Part shown: positions 1 through 9,896 of the stretch, in pieces
Numbering within the stretch: position 1 is the first letter of the stretch
Layout of the letters: every line of letters starts with the position of its first letter
Assembly (NCBI RefSeq): GCF_014838825.1
Contig: NZ_JACYMO010000002.1
Location: 310,001-374,000, forward strand
DNA length: 64,000 nucleotides
From: Erwinia persicina
GTDB lineage: Bacteria; Pseudomonadota; Gammaproteobacteria; Enterobacterales; Enterobacteriaceae
Reading direction: 5' to 3'
Notes under the pieces: model-generated
What the model was told of the DNA's origin: nothing
Seen by the model: the letters and a program-made list of their open reading frames with translations, nothing else
Database searches by the model: none
Position numbers and translations under genes: made by a program

Positions 1-205
1 GACCGATCGGTCATTTACCGTCCGTGTGTCGTTTACCACCCAACCGCTGAAGCAGTGGGCGGTGCGTTTTGCGCTGGACGACAGGGTGAAAAAGCACTTT
101 GATGCGGCAGGAATACAGGCACCACACCAGACGGTGCAGGTGATGCAAAGCGGGCCCCTGACTGACGGGGCTGCCGGTATGGCAGCCCTAGAGGCCCCGC
201 TGTAA
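1..205 (+). CDS. ybiO: C-terminal end of YbiO-type mechanosensitive channel (partial)
   Basis: Only the last 67 codons are in the window; the reading frame starts at base 2 and ends at the TAA at 203-205. The peptide (key stretch VRFALDDRVKKHFDAAGI, then a short Pro/Gly/Ala tail) looks like the cytoplasmic beta-alpha end of an MscS-family channel, where charged residues line the vestibule. The convergent neighbour is rlmF, which is the ybiO neighbour in E. coli, so I call it ybiO. The protein would be an inner-membrane channel that opens under hypo-osmotic stress. The stop is only 5 bp from the rlmF stop, with no terminator hairpin visible between them. The assignment rests on a short peptide plus synteny. 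Confidence 0.75.
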   Translation, partial: TDRSFTVRVSFTTQPLKQWAVRFALDDRVKKHFDAAGIQAPHQTVQVMQSGPLTDGAAGMAALEAPL

Positions 206-210
206 AACGA

Positions 211-1140
211 TTATTTACTGAGTAAACGGGTACGCTGTGGCTGCTCCATAAAGCTCCAGGCAAGGAAGCGGCTCTGTTTCTGCCCCTGTGCCATTTCCAC
301 GGTACGCATGGCAGCAACGTCCGCCTCTTCCAGCGCCCGCCACAGGTCCGGCAGGTGCTCCTTACGCGATACCAGCGTGGTGAACCACACGCACTGGCGG
401 CCGAAGCGGGTACTCTCATCGATCATACGGTTGATAAACGCCACTTCGCCGCCCTCACACCACAGTTCTTCCTGCTGGCCGCCGAAATTAAGTGGTGAAT
501 GGCGATCAAGCCCCAGATTGCGCAGTTTGCGCTGGCTTCCCTGGTGCGCCTCGGCGGCAGAGGCGTGGAACGGCGGGTTACACAGCACGGCCTGATACAG
601 CTCGTTTTTGTGAATAACACCGTTGAAAATTGCGTTAGTGTCTTTCTGACGTCGCAGACGGATGGCGCGGTTAAGGCCCGGGTTTGCTGCGATAATGGCA
701 TTCGCGGAGGCCATTGCCTGCTCATTCACTTCGCTGCCGGTAAAACGCCACTGGTATTCACTGTGGCCGATCAGCGGGTAGATCAGGTTCGCGCCACAGC
801 CAATGTCCAGTACGTTAATATCCCGCGGCACCACGCGACGGTTATCTTCCGCCAGCAAATCAGCCAGGTGATGAATATAGTCAGCACGCCCTGGCACAGG
901 CGGGCAGAGGAAACCTTCCGGGATATCCCAGTGGGCAATCTGATAAAAATGGCTCAGCAGGGCCTGGTTCAGCGCCTTAACGGCATCGGGATTGCCGAAG
1001 TCAACGGACTCGCTGCCCCAGTTATTGACCGCGACAAAAGGTGCCAGGGGAGGATGGCTGGCAATCAGCGCGGCAAAATCGTAACGACCGCGATGACGAT
1101 TACGGGGGTGAAGCACATTTTTTTCTACAGGGGTTTTCAT
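211..1140 (-). CDS. rlmF: 23S rRNA (adenine(1618)-N6)-methyltransferase RlmF
   Basis: A 309-residue protein, the usual length for RlmF (YbiN), which uses S-adenosylmethionine to methylate A1618 of 23S rRNA in the cytosol. The SAM-binding stretch [14 protein letters not shown] lies near residues 110-123. The catalytic NPPF motif of N6-adenine methyltransferases is at about 188-191 (CNPPFHAS). A GAGAA stretch precedes the ATG by about 6 bases. It is transcribed convergently toward ybiO, as in E. coli. Nothing is truncated or unusual. Confidence 0.95.
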   Translation of the reverse strand: MKTPVEKNVLHPRNRHRGRYDFAALIASHPPLAPFVAVNNWGSESVDFGNPDAVKALNQALLSHFYQIAHWDIPEGFLCPPVPGRADYIHHLADLLAEDNRRVVPRDINVLDIGCGANLIYPLIGHSEYQWRFTGSEVNEQAMASANAIIAANPGLNRAIRLRRQKDTNAIFNGVIHKNELYQAVLCNPPFHASAAEAHQGSQRKLRNLGLDRHSPLNFGGQQEELWCEGGEVAFINRMIDESTRFGRQCVWFTTLVSRKEHLPDLWRALEEADVAAMRTVEMAQGQKQSRFLAWSFMEQPQRTRLLSK

Positions 1141-1251
1141 CAGTCATTCTCTTATCAGCAGACGCGTAAGATACCTGCTGAGCTATTAATGGTAAACCAC
1201 TGGCAGATAATTCACGCGCTGTGCCTGCGGGTGGGCAGCGCATGCTGACAG

Positions 1252-1278
1252 AAAAAAGGCCTGACAGGCCTGATTTTT
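1252..1278 (-). terminator. Rho-independent terminator of the exported-protein gene
   Basis: The stem AGGCCT/AGGCCT encloses a GAC loop (1257-1271). On the minus strand it is followed by six T residues. It lies just past the stop of the gene at 1286-1822. On the plus strand it also has a TGATTTTT tail, so it may work in both directions. Confidence 0.75.
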
Positions 1279-1285
1279 ATGCTGC

Positions 1286-1822
1286 CTATTTCGCCAACGC
1301 TTTCATCGCTTCGAGATCGGCTAATGACGTAAACTCGCAGCTTAGCAATGTCTTACCTGGGATCCCCTGCGCTTCACGGGCAGTGATCGCCACGCGTCCC
1401 ATTTCCGGTGAGGGCTGGTCGGCATCGTCTAATACGCGAATGTAGCTTTTGGTCGCCACGATCATCGGGTTTTTTGGCTCAGGCGTTAACTGATACGTTT
1501 TCGCCAGCTCGTCGGCTTTATTGCCTTCGACCAGCACGCCGTAGGTGCTACCAGCCAGCACAAAGGCGTTGGTACTGTACCCATCTTTGACCACAGCTTC
1601 AGCCAGCGGGTAAACCGCCATTGCCCCCACCAGCTGATATTTGGACACTTTTTCCGCTTCATTGTAGAGCGCGCTGGCGGTCTTGGTGGTGTAAGCTGGT
1701 TTGCATAATGCGGCATCAAAAAATGCACTATTATCCGCCGCCCTCGCCGCTGTGGCCGAAAAAAGGACTGCAGCAGCAATCAGAAAAGGGGTGGCAGTAA
1801 AACGCGTCGCGTTTGAATACAT
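1286..1822 (-). CDS. Small exported protein of unknown function
   Basis: 178 residues. The ATG at 1822 is chosen over the longer in-frame start because AAGGAG lies 6 bases upstream and because it puts a signal peptide at the N-terminus: a hydrophobic stretch ending in AARAAD, with cleavage probably after residue 29 or so. The mature domain has two Cys (in LCKPAY and LLSCEF) that could form one periplasmic disulfide. I do not recognise a family and assign no function. It has its own terminator and stands apart from its neighbours. Confidence 0.7.
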   Translation of the reverse strand: MYSNATRFTATPFLIAAAVLFSATAARAADNSAFFDAALCKPAYTTKTASALYNEAEKVSKYQLVGAMAVYPLAEAVVKDGYSTNAFVLAGSTYGVLVEGNKADELAKTYQLTPEPKNPMIVATKSYIRVLDDADQPSPEMGRVAITAREAQGIPGKTLLSCEFTSLADLEAMKALAK

Positions 1823-1973
1823 GTAAAGCTCCTTAAAATTAAGTTCCTTAAAAATATACGGGTATAGCTTCATAGATAGCGCCCTAATATATTGCATGTT
1901 TCAAATGATTTCCCAACTGAATGTATGTGGCTTAATTCATTACTATTTATCTTTATTACGACAGGAGTTCCCT

Positions 1974-2603
1974 TTGCGTACACGTCATTCCTATCAGCCC
2001 AAACAGGGCCACGGCCTGCCGCACGATCCGCTGAATGCGATTATCGGCCCGCGCCCGATTGGCTGGATCAGTTCGCAGAACGCAGCCGGGCAGCGCAACC
2101 TTGCCCCTTACAGCTTTTTCAACTGTTTTAACTACCGGCCGCCGGTGATTGGCTTTGCCAGCAGCGGCTGGAAAGACAGCGTGGCAAACATCGTTGAAAC
2201 CCGGGAGTTTGTCTGGAACCTGGCGACACGTTCGCTGGCCGTACCAATGAATGAAAGCTCAGCCTCTCTTGCCCACGGCGAGGATGAGTTTGCCTATGCG
2301 GGGCTCACTGCCCTGCCCGGCAGCCTGGTGAACGTCAGTATGGTGGCCGAAAGCCCGGTCAATTTTGAGTGCCGACTCTCACAGTGCATCCAGTTGCAAA
2401 CCGCCGATGGCGAACAAATCCCGACCTGGCTGGTATTGGGCGAAGTGGTAGCGATCCATATTGATCAGGATCTGCTGGTGGAAGGGATCTATCAGACGGC
2501 GAAAGCAGAACCGATCCTGCGTGCAGGTGGCCCCTCAGCCTATTACGGCATCAGTGAAGCTTTGAAGTTTGATATGGTCAGGCCGGATGCACGCAACAGC
2601 TAA
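1974..2603 (+). CDS. Flavin reductase-like (FMN-binding) family protein
   Basis: 209 residues from a TTG start. ACAGGAG ends 6 bases before the TTG, whereas the longer ATG at 1896 has no ribosome site and adds residues that do not fit the family. The N-terminal half carries the flavin-reductase-like split-barrel signature: IIGPRPIGWISS near residues 24-35 and N-L-A-P-Y-S-F-F-N shortly after. Such proteins bind FMN and reduce it with NAD(P)H or reduce small substrates. The substrate cannot be told from the sequence. It stands alone on the plus strand. Confident on family, not on role. Confidence 0.8.
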   Translation: MRTRHSYQPKQGHGLPHDPLNAIIGPRPIGWISSQNAAGQRNLAPYSFFNCFNYRPPVIGFASSGWKDSVANIVETREFVWNLATRSLAVPMNESSASLAHGEDEFAYAGLTALPGSLVNVSMVAESPVNFECRLSQCIQLQTADGEQIPTWLVLGEVVAIHIDQDLLVEGIYQTAKAEPILRAGGPSAYYGISEALKFDMVRPDARNS

Positions 2604-2686
2604 ACGCTGAACCTACGCACTGACCTCACAGGCGGCCTTTTTTTGCTATGATAGCGGCTCTGAAAACCGTTTGTCATGGAGTGATT

Positions 2687-3208
2687 ATGAAACGCATCGC
2701 CATCGATATGGATGAAGTTATCGCTGACTTTCATCCTAAGATGTTAACCACATGGAACGCGCATTTTTCACAGCAGCTGACGCTGGATGAGCTCAACCTG
2801 TTTAATCTGCATCAGGAAGATCCGGCAAAACTGGCTGAAATTTTTGAGCTGGTCGGCGATCCGTCATTCTTTGCCGATCTCGGCGTCATTGCCGACAGCC
2901 AGCGGGTGATCGCCAGCCTGAGCGAACATTATGAGATCTTTATCACCACCGCGGCGATGGAGGTACCGACTTCCTTCAACGCCAAGTTCCAGTGGCTGAA
3001 GACTCATTTCCCGGCGATTAAACCCAGCAATATCGTGTTTTGTGGCAATAAAAGCATTATCAATGCCGACTATATGATCGATGACAATGTGATTAACTTC
3101 GCCAACTTCTGCGGGGAAGGCATACTCTATTCTGCCCCGCATAACCGCCATGTGACGGGTTACCGACGCGTAGAGAACTGGCGAGAAATTGAAACCCTGC
3201 TGCTCTAG
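2687..3208 (+). CDS. 5'(3')-deoxyribonucleotidase-like HAD phosphatase
   Basis: 173 residues. The ATG at 2687 follows GGAG by 5 bases and places the HAD motif I (IAIDMDEVIADF) at residues 3-14, with the nucleophile and acid aspartates D6 and D8. Motif II is TT near 87-88 (FITTAAM). Motifs III and IV are the Lys in FCGNKSII and the acidic IDDN near 130. This is the NT5C arrangement of cytosolic enzymes that dephosphorylate deoxyribonucleoside monophosphates. The flanking hairpin at 3212-3240 belongs mainly to the convergent hutG transcript. Confidence 0.85.
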   Translation: MKRIAIDMDEVIADFHPKMLTTWNAHFSQQLTLDELNLFNLHQEDPAKLAEIFELVGDPSFFADLGVIADSQRVIASLSEHYEIFITTAAMEVPTSFNAKFQWLKTHFPAIKPSNIVFCGNKSIINADYMIDDNVINFANFCGEGILYSAPHNRHVTGYRRVENWREIETLLL

Positions 3209-3211
3209 GGC

Positions 3212-3240
3212 AAAAATAAGGGCGCAACGGCGTTGCGCCC
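3212..3240 (-). terminator. Terminator of hutIG (possibly bidirectional)
   Basis: A 9-bp stem GGGCGCAAC/GTTGCGCCC with a 3-base loop at 3220-3240. On the minus strand it is followed by TTATTTTTG. It sits between the convergent nucleotidase and hutG genes. Confidence 0.8.
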
Positions 3241-3254
3241 GATGCGGCAATCGC

Positions 3255-4040
3255 TTAGCGGGGGCCGTTTAGCAGGGTGCCGATCAGTTGCCTGAGCAGC
3301 GGCTGTAGCCTGGTCGCTTTATCCTCACGCCAGCGAAAAGGCGGCTGTTCATCCATGTAGTTACACTGTGCCAGCTCCAGCTGGATGGCGTGCTGTCCCT
3401 CTTCTGGCCTGCCGTACGCACGGGTAATGTACCCCCCTTTAAAGCGCCCGTTCAGCACCCAGCTAAACGCAGACTGTGCCTGGCAGCATGCCGTCAGCCG
3501 CTGGGTGATGTCCGTGCTGCAGCTTGCGCCGTCGTTAGTCCCCAGGTTCAAATCCGGCAGCTGGCCGTCAAACAATCGCGGGATAACGGAGGCAATCGAA
3601 TGGGCATCAAACAGCAGCGCATAGCCATGCTGCTGTTTGAGACGCGCCAGCTCCTGTTGAATCTTGTCATGATACGGCTGCCAGATGTCGTGCAGGTAGC
3701 CCTCACGCTGCGCCGGGGTGGGGATTTTTCCCGCCATAAAGGTCGGCGTACCGTCAAACAGCGTTTCCGGATACAGACCGGTGGTGGCTGTGGTGTAGAG
3801 CGCCTGATTATCTGGCGGGCGATTGAGATCAATCACAAAGCGGGAGTAGTTACCCACCAGCACGCTGATGCCCATTTCACGGGCAAAATTGTACAGCTGG
3901 GGAATATGCCAGTCGGTGTCTGGCAGGCCCCTGGCAGCATCGCTCAATCCCGCATCGACTTCCGGCGTCAGCTGCGTCCCCGCATGGGGAATACTGAGTA
4001 GCAGCGGTAGCGTGCCCGCGCTGAACTGAAAAGCCTTCAT
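3255..4040 (-). CDS. hutG: N-formylglutamate deformylase HutG
   Basis: 261 residues. This cytosolic metal amidohydrolase converts N-formyl-L-glutamate to glutamate and formate, the last step of the five-step histidine pathway. It belongs to the N-formylglutamate amidohydrolase family: SIPHAG near 17-22, VIDLNRPP near 69-76, FDAHSI near 144-149, and Arg/Glu-rich GRPEEG near 209-214. It is not the formiminoglutamase-type HutG of the four-step route. Its ATG overlaps the hutI stop (ATGA), so it is translationally coupled as the second gene of hutIG. The presence of hutF nearby confirms the route. Confidence 0.95.
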   Translation of the reverse strand: MKAFQFSAGTLPLLLSIPHAGTQLTPEVDAGLSDAARGLPDTDWHIPQLYNFAREMGISVLVGNYSRFVIDLNRPPDNQALYTTATTGLYPETLFDGTPTFMAGKIPTPAQREGYLHDIWQPYHDKIQQELARLKQQHGYALLFDAHSIASVIPRLFDGQLPDLNLGTNDGASCSTDITQRLTACCQAQSAFSWVLNGRFKGGYITRAYGRPEEGQHAIQLELAQCNYMDEQPPFRWREDKATRLQPLLRQLIGTLLNGPR

Positions 4041-5254
4041 CGCTCTTCTCCTTTATAGATTACCCGGCAGGGCAACTGCCCGCCAAGCCAGTAAACCAGT
4101 TCAGCCGGACGGGCAAGCGGCCAGTGAACGAAATCGGCCCGCTTGCCACTTTCCAGCGATCCCAGACGATTATCGAGTCCCAGCGCCCGTGCGCCGTGGA
4201 GAGTCACTCCGGCCAGCGCCTCTTCCGGCGTCAGACCAAACAGCGTACAGCCCATATTGAGCATCAGACGCAGGGACAATGCAGGAGAAGTGCCGGGGTT
4301 AGCGTCACTGGCCAGCGCCATCGGGACCTGGTAGCGGCGAAACAGCTCAACGGGTGGCCGCTGCGTCTCACGCAGCAGGTAGAAAGCGCCCGGCAGCAGG
4401 ACGGCCACCGTGCCATGCTGGGCCATGGCCGCCACATCGCTTTCTGTGGCGTATTCCACGTGGTCGGCAGACAGCGCGTTAAATTCGGCAGCAAGCTTAC
4501 TCCCTCCCAGCGACGACAGCTGCTCCGCGTGCAGCTTCACCGGCAACCCCAGTGCCTGTGCGGCTGTAAACACCCGCCGTACCTGTTCGGGCGAAAACGC
4601 CAGATGTTCGCAGAAAGCATCAACCGCGTCGGCCAGGCATGCGGCGGCGACCTGGGGCAGAAGCTGGTCGCAGATGACGTCAACCCAGGCGTCAGGCTGA
4701 TGCTGATATTCCGGCGGCACCGCATGGGCAGCCAGGCAAGTGGCCTGAATCTGCACGGGCATCTGCTGCGCCAGCTGTCGGATGGCCTGCAGCATGCGCA
4801 GCTCACTGGCAACTTCAAGCCCGTAACCGGACTTGATCTCCACGGTGGTCACCCCTTCAGCCAGCAGGTGCGCCAGACGCTGGCGGGCGCTTGCCACCAG
4901 TCCGGCCTGGGAAGCCGCCCGCGTTTCGCGAACGGTCGAGAGGATCCCTCCCCCCGCAGCGGCAATGTCGCTGTAGCTGACGCCGTTGAGACGCTGTTCA
5001 AATTCATGGCTGCGATCGCCGCCGAAAACCAGATGCGTATGGCAGTCCACCAGCCCTGGCGTCACAATCCCACCGCCCAGATCGTTGCGCTGGCCAGCCT
5101 GAATATGAGCGCTGTGCGCCTCAGGCCCGACCCAGACAATCTCTTCGCCGCTGACGGCAATCGCGCCCTGTTCAATGATGCTGTATCGCCCCCCCTGCAT
5201 GGTGACAATATCAGCCCCATACCAGAGATGGTCACAGTTGAGTTGCTGGTTCAT
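4037..5254 (-). CDS. hutI: Imidazolonepropionase HutI
   Basis: 405 residues, the normal HutI length. This zinc or iron amidohydrolase opens the imidazolone ring to N-formimino-L-glutamate. The first metal motif HTH is at residues 72-74 ([14 protein letters not shown]). [13 protein letters not shown] and ASDANPG mark the substrate and metal sites along the TIM barrel. The ATG at 5254 is preceded by GGGAGAG. The frame stays open far upstream, but that extension is antisense to hutF and is not coding. It is first gene of hutIG, divergent from hutF across an 81-bp gap containing a HutC-type operator. Confidence 0.97.
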   Translation of the reverse strand: MNQQLNCDHLWYGADIVTMQGGRYSIIEQGAIAVSGEEIVWVGPEAHSAHIQAGQRNDLGGGIVTPGLVDCHTHLVFGGDRSHEFEQRLNGVSYSDIAAAGGGILSTVRETRAASQAGLVASARQRLAHLLAEGVTTVEIKSGYGLEVASELRMLQAIRQLAQQMPVQIQATCLAAHAVPPEYQHQPDAWVDVICDQLLPQVAAACLADAVDAFCEHLAFSPEQVRRVFTAAQALGLPVKLHAEQLSSLGGSKLAAEFNALSADHVEYATESDVAAMAQHGTVAVLLPGAFYLLRETQRPPVELFRRYQVPMALASDANPGTSPALSLRLMLNMGCTLFGLTPEEALAGVTLHGARALGLDNRLGSLESGKRADFVHWPLARPAELVYWLGGQLPCRVIYKGEER

Positions 5255-5302
5255 CCGCTCTCCCACGTTGCGCACTTTACTGTTAATCCATAAGTATGTA
5301 TA

Positions 5303-5312
5303 TGTATATACA
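5303..5312. promoter_or_regulatory. HutC operator between hutI and hutF
   Basis: The perfect palindrome TGTATATACA (ATGTATATACAA with flanks) lies 49 bp from the hutI start and 23 bp from the hutF start. It is the same motif, with one base changed, as the three TGTATAGACA sites near hutC and hutH. Binding by HutC is inferred from this recurrence. Confidence 0.75.
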
Positions 5313-5335
5313 ACCTCAATGCACAGGAAGCAACC

Positions 5336-6691
5336 ATGACTCGCTTTTTTGCGCCCCGCGCCCTGCTGGCTGCTGGCTGGCAACACAATGTTGTGATCGA
5401 GGTCGATCCTCAGGGTATGATCCTCGCCACTACCGCCAACAGTACGCCTGAGGGAGCGCAGCGTCTCAATGGCACCGTTCTCCCGGCGATGGCTAATCTG
5501 CACTCCCATGCGTTTCAGCGCGCCATGGCCGGGCTGGCTGAAGTGGCCGGCGATCCCCAGGACAGCTTCTGGACCTGGCGTGACCTGATGTACCGGATGG
5601 TGCAGCGCCTGTCGCCGCAGCAGATCGGCGCAATTGCCACCCATCTCTATGTTGATATGCTGAAAGGCGGCTATACGCAGGTCGCCGAATTCCACTATCT
5701 GCACCATCAGCCCGACGGGCGTCCCTATTCCGACGATGCCATGCTGCAGCAGCTGATTCTCGCCGCTGAACAGAGCGGCATCGGCCAGACGCTGTTGCCG
5801 GTGCTGTACAGCTACGCCGGGTTTGGCAGCCAGCCCGCACAGCCGGGGCAAAAGCGTTTTATCCAGGATACTCAGCAATATCTTGCCCAGCAGCAGCGCC
5901 TGCAAACGCTGATGACCGGGCGGCCGCTGCATAACCAGGGGATCTGTTTCCACTCCCTGCGCGCGGTCAGCGAACAGCAGATGCGGGAGGTGCTGGACCA
6001 AAGCCCCGGCGACTGGCCCGTGCATCTCCATATCGCCGAACAGGAAAAAGAGGTTAACGACTCGCTGGCCTGGAGCGGCGAACGGCCGGTCAGCTGGCTG
6101 CTCGACCGCTTTGACGTCAACCACCGCTGGTGCCTGATTCACGCCACCCACCTTAATGACGAGGAAATCCACCGGCTTGCTGCCAGTCAGGCCGTTGCCG
6201 GCCTGTGCCCGACCACCGAGGCGAATCTGGGTGACGGTATTTTTCCGGCGACGGAGTATGTGGCACAGGGGGGACGCTGGGGGATTGGCTCAGACAGCCA
6301 TGTCTCGCTGGACATCGTGGAAGAACTGCGCTGGCTGGAATATGCCCAGCGTCTGCGCGATCGCCGCCGCAACCGGATCGTCACGGCACAGCAGGCTTCG
6401 GTAGGCGATGTCCTCTTTCAGCAGGCCCTGGCCGGCGGGGCGCAGGCCTGTGGCGTGAAAACCGGGAGCCTGCAGCCAGGCTTCCGCGCGGACTGGCTGG
6501 TGCTGGGCGGGGATGCCCTGCTGGACAGCACCCCGGATGCCTCGCTGCTCAACCGCTGGCTGTTTGCCGGCCAGCGCACGCAGATACAGGATGTCTTCGT
6601 TGCCGGGCAGCAGCGTATTCACGCAGGTCAGCACGCCCGCCAGGCTGAAACGGATGCCGGACTGCGTGACGCGCTGGAGGCACTGCGATGA
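5336..6691 (+). CDS. hutF: Formimidoylglutamate deiminase HutF
   Basis: 451 residues. This amidohydrolase-superfamily enzyme converts N-formimino-L-glutamate to N-formyl-L-glutamate plus ammonia. The metal motif HSH is at residues 56-58 ([13 protein letters not shown]). HLHIAEQ near 230 and the late SDSHVSLD near 320 supply further metal and catalytic residues. AGGAAG precedes the ATG. The stop overlaps the hutD start (ATGA). HutF defines the five-step pathway and pairs functionally with the deformylase HutG across the divergent promoter. Confidence 0.96.
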   Translation: MTRFFAPRALLAAGWQHNVVIEVDPQGMILATTANSTPEGAQRLNGTVLPAMANLHSHAFQRAMAGLAEVAGDPQDSFWTWRDLMYRMVQRLSPQQIGAIATHLYVDMLKGGYTQVAEFHYLHHQPDGRPYSDDAMLQQLILAAEQSGIGQTLLPVLYSYAGFGSQPAQPGQKRFIQDTQQYLAQQQRLQTLMTGRPLHNQGICFHSLRAVSEQQMREVLDQSPGDWPVHLHIAEQEKEVNDSLAWSGERPVSWLLDRFDVNHRWCLIHATHLNDEEIHRLAASQAVAGLCPTTEANLGDGIFPATEYVAQGGRWGIGSDSHVSLDIVEELRWLEYAQRLRDRRRNRIVTAQQASVGDVLFQQALAGGAQACGVKTGSLQPGFRADWLVLGGDALLDSTPDASLLNRWLFAGQRTQIQDVFVAGQQRIHAGQHARQAETDAGLRDALEALR

Positions 6692-7263
6692 TCCATCTTT
6701 ATGACAGCGCCAGGCTTGCGGTAAGTCCATGGCGCAACGGCGGCGGCGAAACGCGGGAGATCATCAGTTATCCCCCCGGTTCGCCAGATTTTGACTGGCG
6801 CATCAGCATTGCCACCATTGCCGCTGACGGCGCTTTTTCATCATTTCCGGGCGTCGACCGGATCATTACCCTGCTGAGTGGTGACGTGACACTCTACCGC
6901 CATGACGCTTTATACCGGCGGCTGCCGCTTCATCAGCCGTTTGCCTTTGCCGGAGAAGAGCCCATTAACGCCCGCCTGTCCGGTCAGACCAGTACCGACT
7001 TTAATCTGATGGCGCGGCGTAATGCTTACCGGCCGGATGCCGGGATCGCTACCATCCGTTTTGCTCCAGCCAGCGCCGTGGCCGGCGTGGTGTATGTGCT
7101 TGCCGGGCAGTGGCAGCATCAGCAAACGCTGCTGTCAGCCGGTCAGGGAGCCTGGTGGGAAAATCGCGGTGGGGCCTTTATTCCGCTCTCTGCCGACGCC
7201 CGCCTTCTGTGGGGTACGCTGGAACCCAGAGAGCAGGCAACGCCTCTGCGGCTCGAAGTCTGA
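6688..7263 (+). CDS. hutD: HutD/Ves family protein
   Basis: 191 residues, a HutD/Ves-type bicupin. The N-terminal W-R-N-G-G-G-E-T-R-E-I motif (residues 16-26) is the family hallmark, followed by DWRISIATI. HutD is not an enzyme of the pathway; in pseudomonads it is thought to limit or tune hut expression. It overlaps hutF by 4 bp, so it is coupled to it. It ends 6 bp from the convergent hutC stop, with only a 6-bp hairpin (ACGGCT/AGCCGT, 7263-7277) across the junction. Confidence 0.9.
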   Translation: MIHLYDSARLAVSPWRNGGGETREIISYPPGSPDFDWRISIATIAADGAFSSFPGVDRIITLLSGDVTLYRHDALYRRLPLHQPFAFAGEEPINARLSGQTSTDFNLMARRNAYRPDAGIATIRFAPASAVAGVVYVLAGQWQHQQTLLSAGQGAWWENRGGAFIPLSADARLLWGTLEPREQATPLRLEV

Positions 7264-7269
7264 CGGCTG

Positions 7270-8025
7270 TCAGCCGTGACCTTTAAAGCGCCCCAACAGC
7301 TTATAACGCGACCCCGGATAGAGCAGGCGCGCGTAGGTAACAATTTTCCCGTCACTCCAGGTCTGGCGACGGATCAACAGGCAGGGCTCCTGTGCCTCAA
7401 TCGCCAGGTGGCGACACTGCTGAACGTCGGGCAGGACCGCTTCGACAATATGCTCTCCTGCCGTTAGCGGCGCTACGCGCATCAGATAGGTGTAGGGCGT
7501 CTGATTCGCGTAATCCTGTTGCAGATAATCCGGGGCCATCTGCGGGTTAACCAGACGATCCTCCAGCTGCACCGGCTGCTCATTCTCATAGTGCACCATC
7601 AGCGAATGAAACAGCGGTTGGCCGGGGGTTAACCCCAGCACGGCAGCCTGTTCCGGATCGGCCTTCGTTTCACACAGCGTGAGAATGTTGCAGCTGTGAC
7701 GGTGCCCGCGCTGGGCGATCTCTTCCGCGATGTTATGTACTTCCAGCATGGCGGTGTAGCCCTTGACCTCAGCGACAAACGTTCCGACCCCCTGCATACG
7801 GATCAGATAGCCTTCGCTGGTGAGCTCACGCAGCGCGCGGTTAATGGTCATCCGGCTTACGCCGAGTTCATTGACCAGCTCGCTCTCCGACGGCACCCGC
7901 TGATTGGCTTTCCAGACGCCTTCGCTGATCTGGCTGATGATGGCCTGTTTAACACGCAGGTAAATCGGGGCAGGCTGATCGCTCATGGCTGCAGAAAGTT
8001 GTGAAATGGCAGTCTGAACGACCAT
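7270..8025 (-). CDS. hutC: Histidine utilisation repressor HutC (GntR family)
   Basis: 251 residues. A GntR winged helix (about residues 20-85, VPSESELVNELGVSRMTINRALREL) is joined to an UTRA effector domain that in HutC senses urocanate. The start at 8025 has AAGGAA 7 bases upstream; the internal Met at 7986 lacks a good ribosome site. TGTATAGACA sits 53 bp upstream, consistent with autorepression, and the same motif occurs at the hutI/hutF and hutH promoters. HutC is the most likely binder of all four sites. Confidence 0.93.
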   Translation of the reverse strand: MVVQTAISQLSAAMSDQPAPIYLRVKQAIISQISEGVWKANQRVPSESELVNELGVSRMTINRALRELTSEGYLIRMQGVGTFVAEVKGYTAMLEVHNIAEEIAQRGHRHSCNILTLCETKADPEQAAVLGLTPGQPLFHSLMVHYENEQPVQLEDRLVNPQMAPDYLQQDYANQTPYTYLMRVAPLTAGEHIVEAVLPDVQQCRHLAIEAQEPCLLIRRQTWSDGKIVTYARLLYPGSRYKLLGRFKGHG

Positions 8026-8077
8026 GGATATTTCCTTAATTAACTGATAACGGCAGTTTACTGGCTAAATTCTGATA

Positions 8078-8087
8078 TGTATAGACA
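8078..8087. promoter_or_regulatory. HutC operator upstream of hutC
   Basis: TGTATAGACA, identical to the site at 8237-8246. It lies 53 bp before the hutC start and suggests autoregulation. Confidence 0.65.
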
Positions 8088-8228
8088 TCCTCCCTGCCCT
8101 GTTATCCGGTGCTCTGCCCTCAGTTGGTGCAGCGGAGAAACGTTTCAGCCAGTGACCTTTCCCTTGCAGGGCGTATCCATCATCCCCCTGTCACTGTCAC
8201 CCGTTTTGTGACACAGCTGGCACAATGC

Positions 8229-8256
8229 TTGCAGGTTGTATAGACAAGACTATACG
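8229..8256 (+). promoter_or_regulatory. hutHU promoter with HutC operator in its spacer
   Basis: A possible -35 TTGCAG (8229-8234) and -10 TATACG (8251-8256) are 16 bp apart. The operator TTGTATAGACAA (8236-8247) fills the spacer, so bound HutC would block RNA polymerase. The remaining sequence between hutC and hutH (8026-8328) holds the three HutC sites and no gene. Confidence 0.55.
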
Positions 8257-8308
8257 TATGTGATTCACTCAGTAGCATCTTGTTAACAAAATTCAATACA
8301 ACCCTAGT

Positions 8309-8318
8309 TGTCTATACA
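8309..8318. promoter_or_regulatory. HutC operator abutting the hutH ribosome site
   Basis: TGTCTATACA is the exact reverse complement of the other two TGTATAGACA sites. Its last base is the first base of the hutH Shine-Dalgarno AGGAG (8318-8322). A repressor bound here would act downstream of the promoter. Confidence 0.65.
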
Positions 8319-8328
8319 GGAGTATACC

Positions 8329-9873
8329 ATGTCACTGACTACGCATCATTGCCTGCTGACGCCGGGCAAGGTGGATCTGGCCACGCTAAAAGCTATTTAT
8401 CGCGGAGGAGTCACACTGGCGCTGGACGACACATCGCGCAGCCGTATTCAGCAGGCGAGTGCCACGGTGGCTGCCATTGTCAAAGAAGGTAAAGTGACCT
8501 ACGGCATCAATACCGGCTTTGGCAAACTGGCACAGACGACCATTCCCACAGAGCGCCTGGCTGAACTGCAGCGTAATCTCGTGCTGTCGCACAGCGTCGG
8601 ACTGGGCGATCTGCTGCCGGACGATGTCGTGCGGGTGATTATGGCGACCAAGGTCATCAGTCTGGCACGCGGTCATTCGGGGATCCGCATTGAGCTGGTC
8701 GATGCGCTGATCGCCCTGTTTAATGCCGGAGTGATGCCCTGTATTCCGGAAAAAGGATCGGTCGGTGCTTCCGGCGATCTGGCTCCGCTGGCGCACCTGT
8801 CCCTGATGCTGCTGGGCGAAGGGGACGTGCGGGTGAAAGGCAAAATGATGCCCGCCACGGAAGGGCTGGCCCTGGCCGGTCTGCAACCGATTGTTCTGGG
8901 GCCGAAAGAGGGCCTTGCGCTGCTGAACGGCACTCAGGTATCGACCGCGCTGGCGCTGCGCGGCCTGTTTGAGGGCGAAAACGTGTTTGCCGCCGGACTG
9001 GTGGCCGGGGCCCTGTCACTGGAAGCCATCAAGGGTTCGATCAAACCTTACGACCGTCGCATTCATGAGGCACGCGGCCAGCAGGGGCAGATTGACGTTG
9101 CCGCGGCCGTTTCGGCGCTGCTGGAGGGCAGTCATATCCTGACATCGCACGCTAACTGCGGACGAGTGCAGGACCCCTACTCCATTCGCTGCGTGCCGCA
9201 GGTGATGGGTGCCTGCCTGGACAACCTCAACCATGCGGCAAAAGTATTGCAGATCGAGGCGAACGCCGCCTCCGACAACCCGCTGGTGTTTACCGATACC
9301 GGAGAAGTCATTTCCGGTGGGAACTTCCATGCCGAACCAGTTGCCTTTGCCGCCGATATAATTGCCCTGGCCGTAGCGGAAATCGGAGCGATTTCCGAGC
9401 GCCGTCTCGCACTGCTGCTGGATACCGGCCTTTCCGGTCTGCCCCCCTTCCTCGTTAATGATGGCGGGGTGAACTCCGGCTTTATGATAGCTCAGGTCAC
9501 CGCTGCGGCGCTGGCTTCTGAAAACAAATCCCTCGCCCATCCGGGGAGCGTGGACAGCCTGCCCACCTCCGCCAATCAGGAAGATCACGTATCGATGGCC
9601 ACCTATGCTGCCCGTCGCCTCGGGGCCATGTGCTTCAACACCGCTGCCGTGGTGGGGATTGAGGCGATGGCCGCCGCGCAGGGTATTGATTTTATTCGTC
9701 CGCTGCAAAGCTCTCCGCAGCTGGAGCAGGTGCTGGCCGGCGTGCGCGAACGTGTGGCTTACCTGGAAAAAGACCGCCTGATGGCACCAGATATTGAGCA
9801 GATGCGCCTGTGGGCGACATCCGACCGCTGGCCAGAAACGATCGCCGCCCTGCAACCTGCACGTGCGCGCTAA
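8329..9873 (+). CDS. hutH: Histidine ammonia-lyase HutH
   Basis: 514 residues. It deaminates L-histidine to trans-urocanate, the first step of the pathway. The A-S-G triad that cyclises into the MIO cofactor is at residues 147-149 ([16 protein letters not shown]). YGINTGFG at 58-65 is the family loop carrying the catalytic Tyr. The ATG at 8329 is preceded by AGGAG with 6-base spacing; an upstream TTG in frame overlaps the operator and is not needed. It is followed 23 bp later by hutU, forming hutHU, which ends at the strong terminator at 11592. Confidence 0.98.
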   Translation: MSLTTHHCLLTPGKVDLATLKAIYRGGVTLALDDTSRSRIQQASATVAAIVKEGKVTYGINTGFGKLAQTTIPTERLAELQRNLVLSHSVGLGDLLPDDVVRVIMATKVISLARGHSGIRIELVDALIALFNAGVMPCIPEKGSVGASGDLAPLAHLSLMLLGEGDVRVKGKMMPATEGLALAGLQPIVLGPKEGLALLNGTQVSTALALRGLFEGENVFAAGLVAGALSLEAIKGSIKPYDRRIHEARGQQGQIDVAAAVSALLEGSHILTSHANCGRVQDPYSIRCVPQVMGACLDNLNHAAKVLQIEANAASDNPLVFTDTGEVISGGNFHAEPVAFAADIIALAVAEIGAISERRLALLLDTGLSGLPPFLVNDGGVNSGFMIAQVTAAALASENKSLAHPGSVDSLPTSANQEDHVSMATYAARRLGAMCFNTAAVVGIEAMAAAQGIDFIRPLQSSPQLEQVLAGVRERVAYLEKDRLMAPDIEQMRLWATSDRWPETIAALQPARAR

Positions 9874-9896
9874 GCCTGTTTGAAAAGGAAAAGATA

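Noticed and set aside
4124-5293. Open frame of 389 codons antisense to hutI
   Set aside because: Shadow of hutI in a GC-rich genome; no ribosome site and no family.
5255-6172. Upstream extension of the hutI reading frame giving a 711-residue protein
   Set aside because: It is antisense to hutF, lacks any homology to imidazolonepropionase, and a good ribosome site lies at the internal start 5254.
8207-8222. CRP site upstream of hutH (TGTGA-N6-TGGCA)
   Set aside because: Only three of five bases match in the right half, and the centre is near -48 relative to the likely start, which is not a usual activating position.
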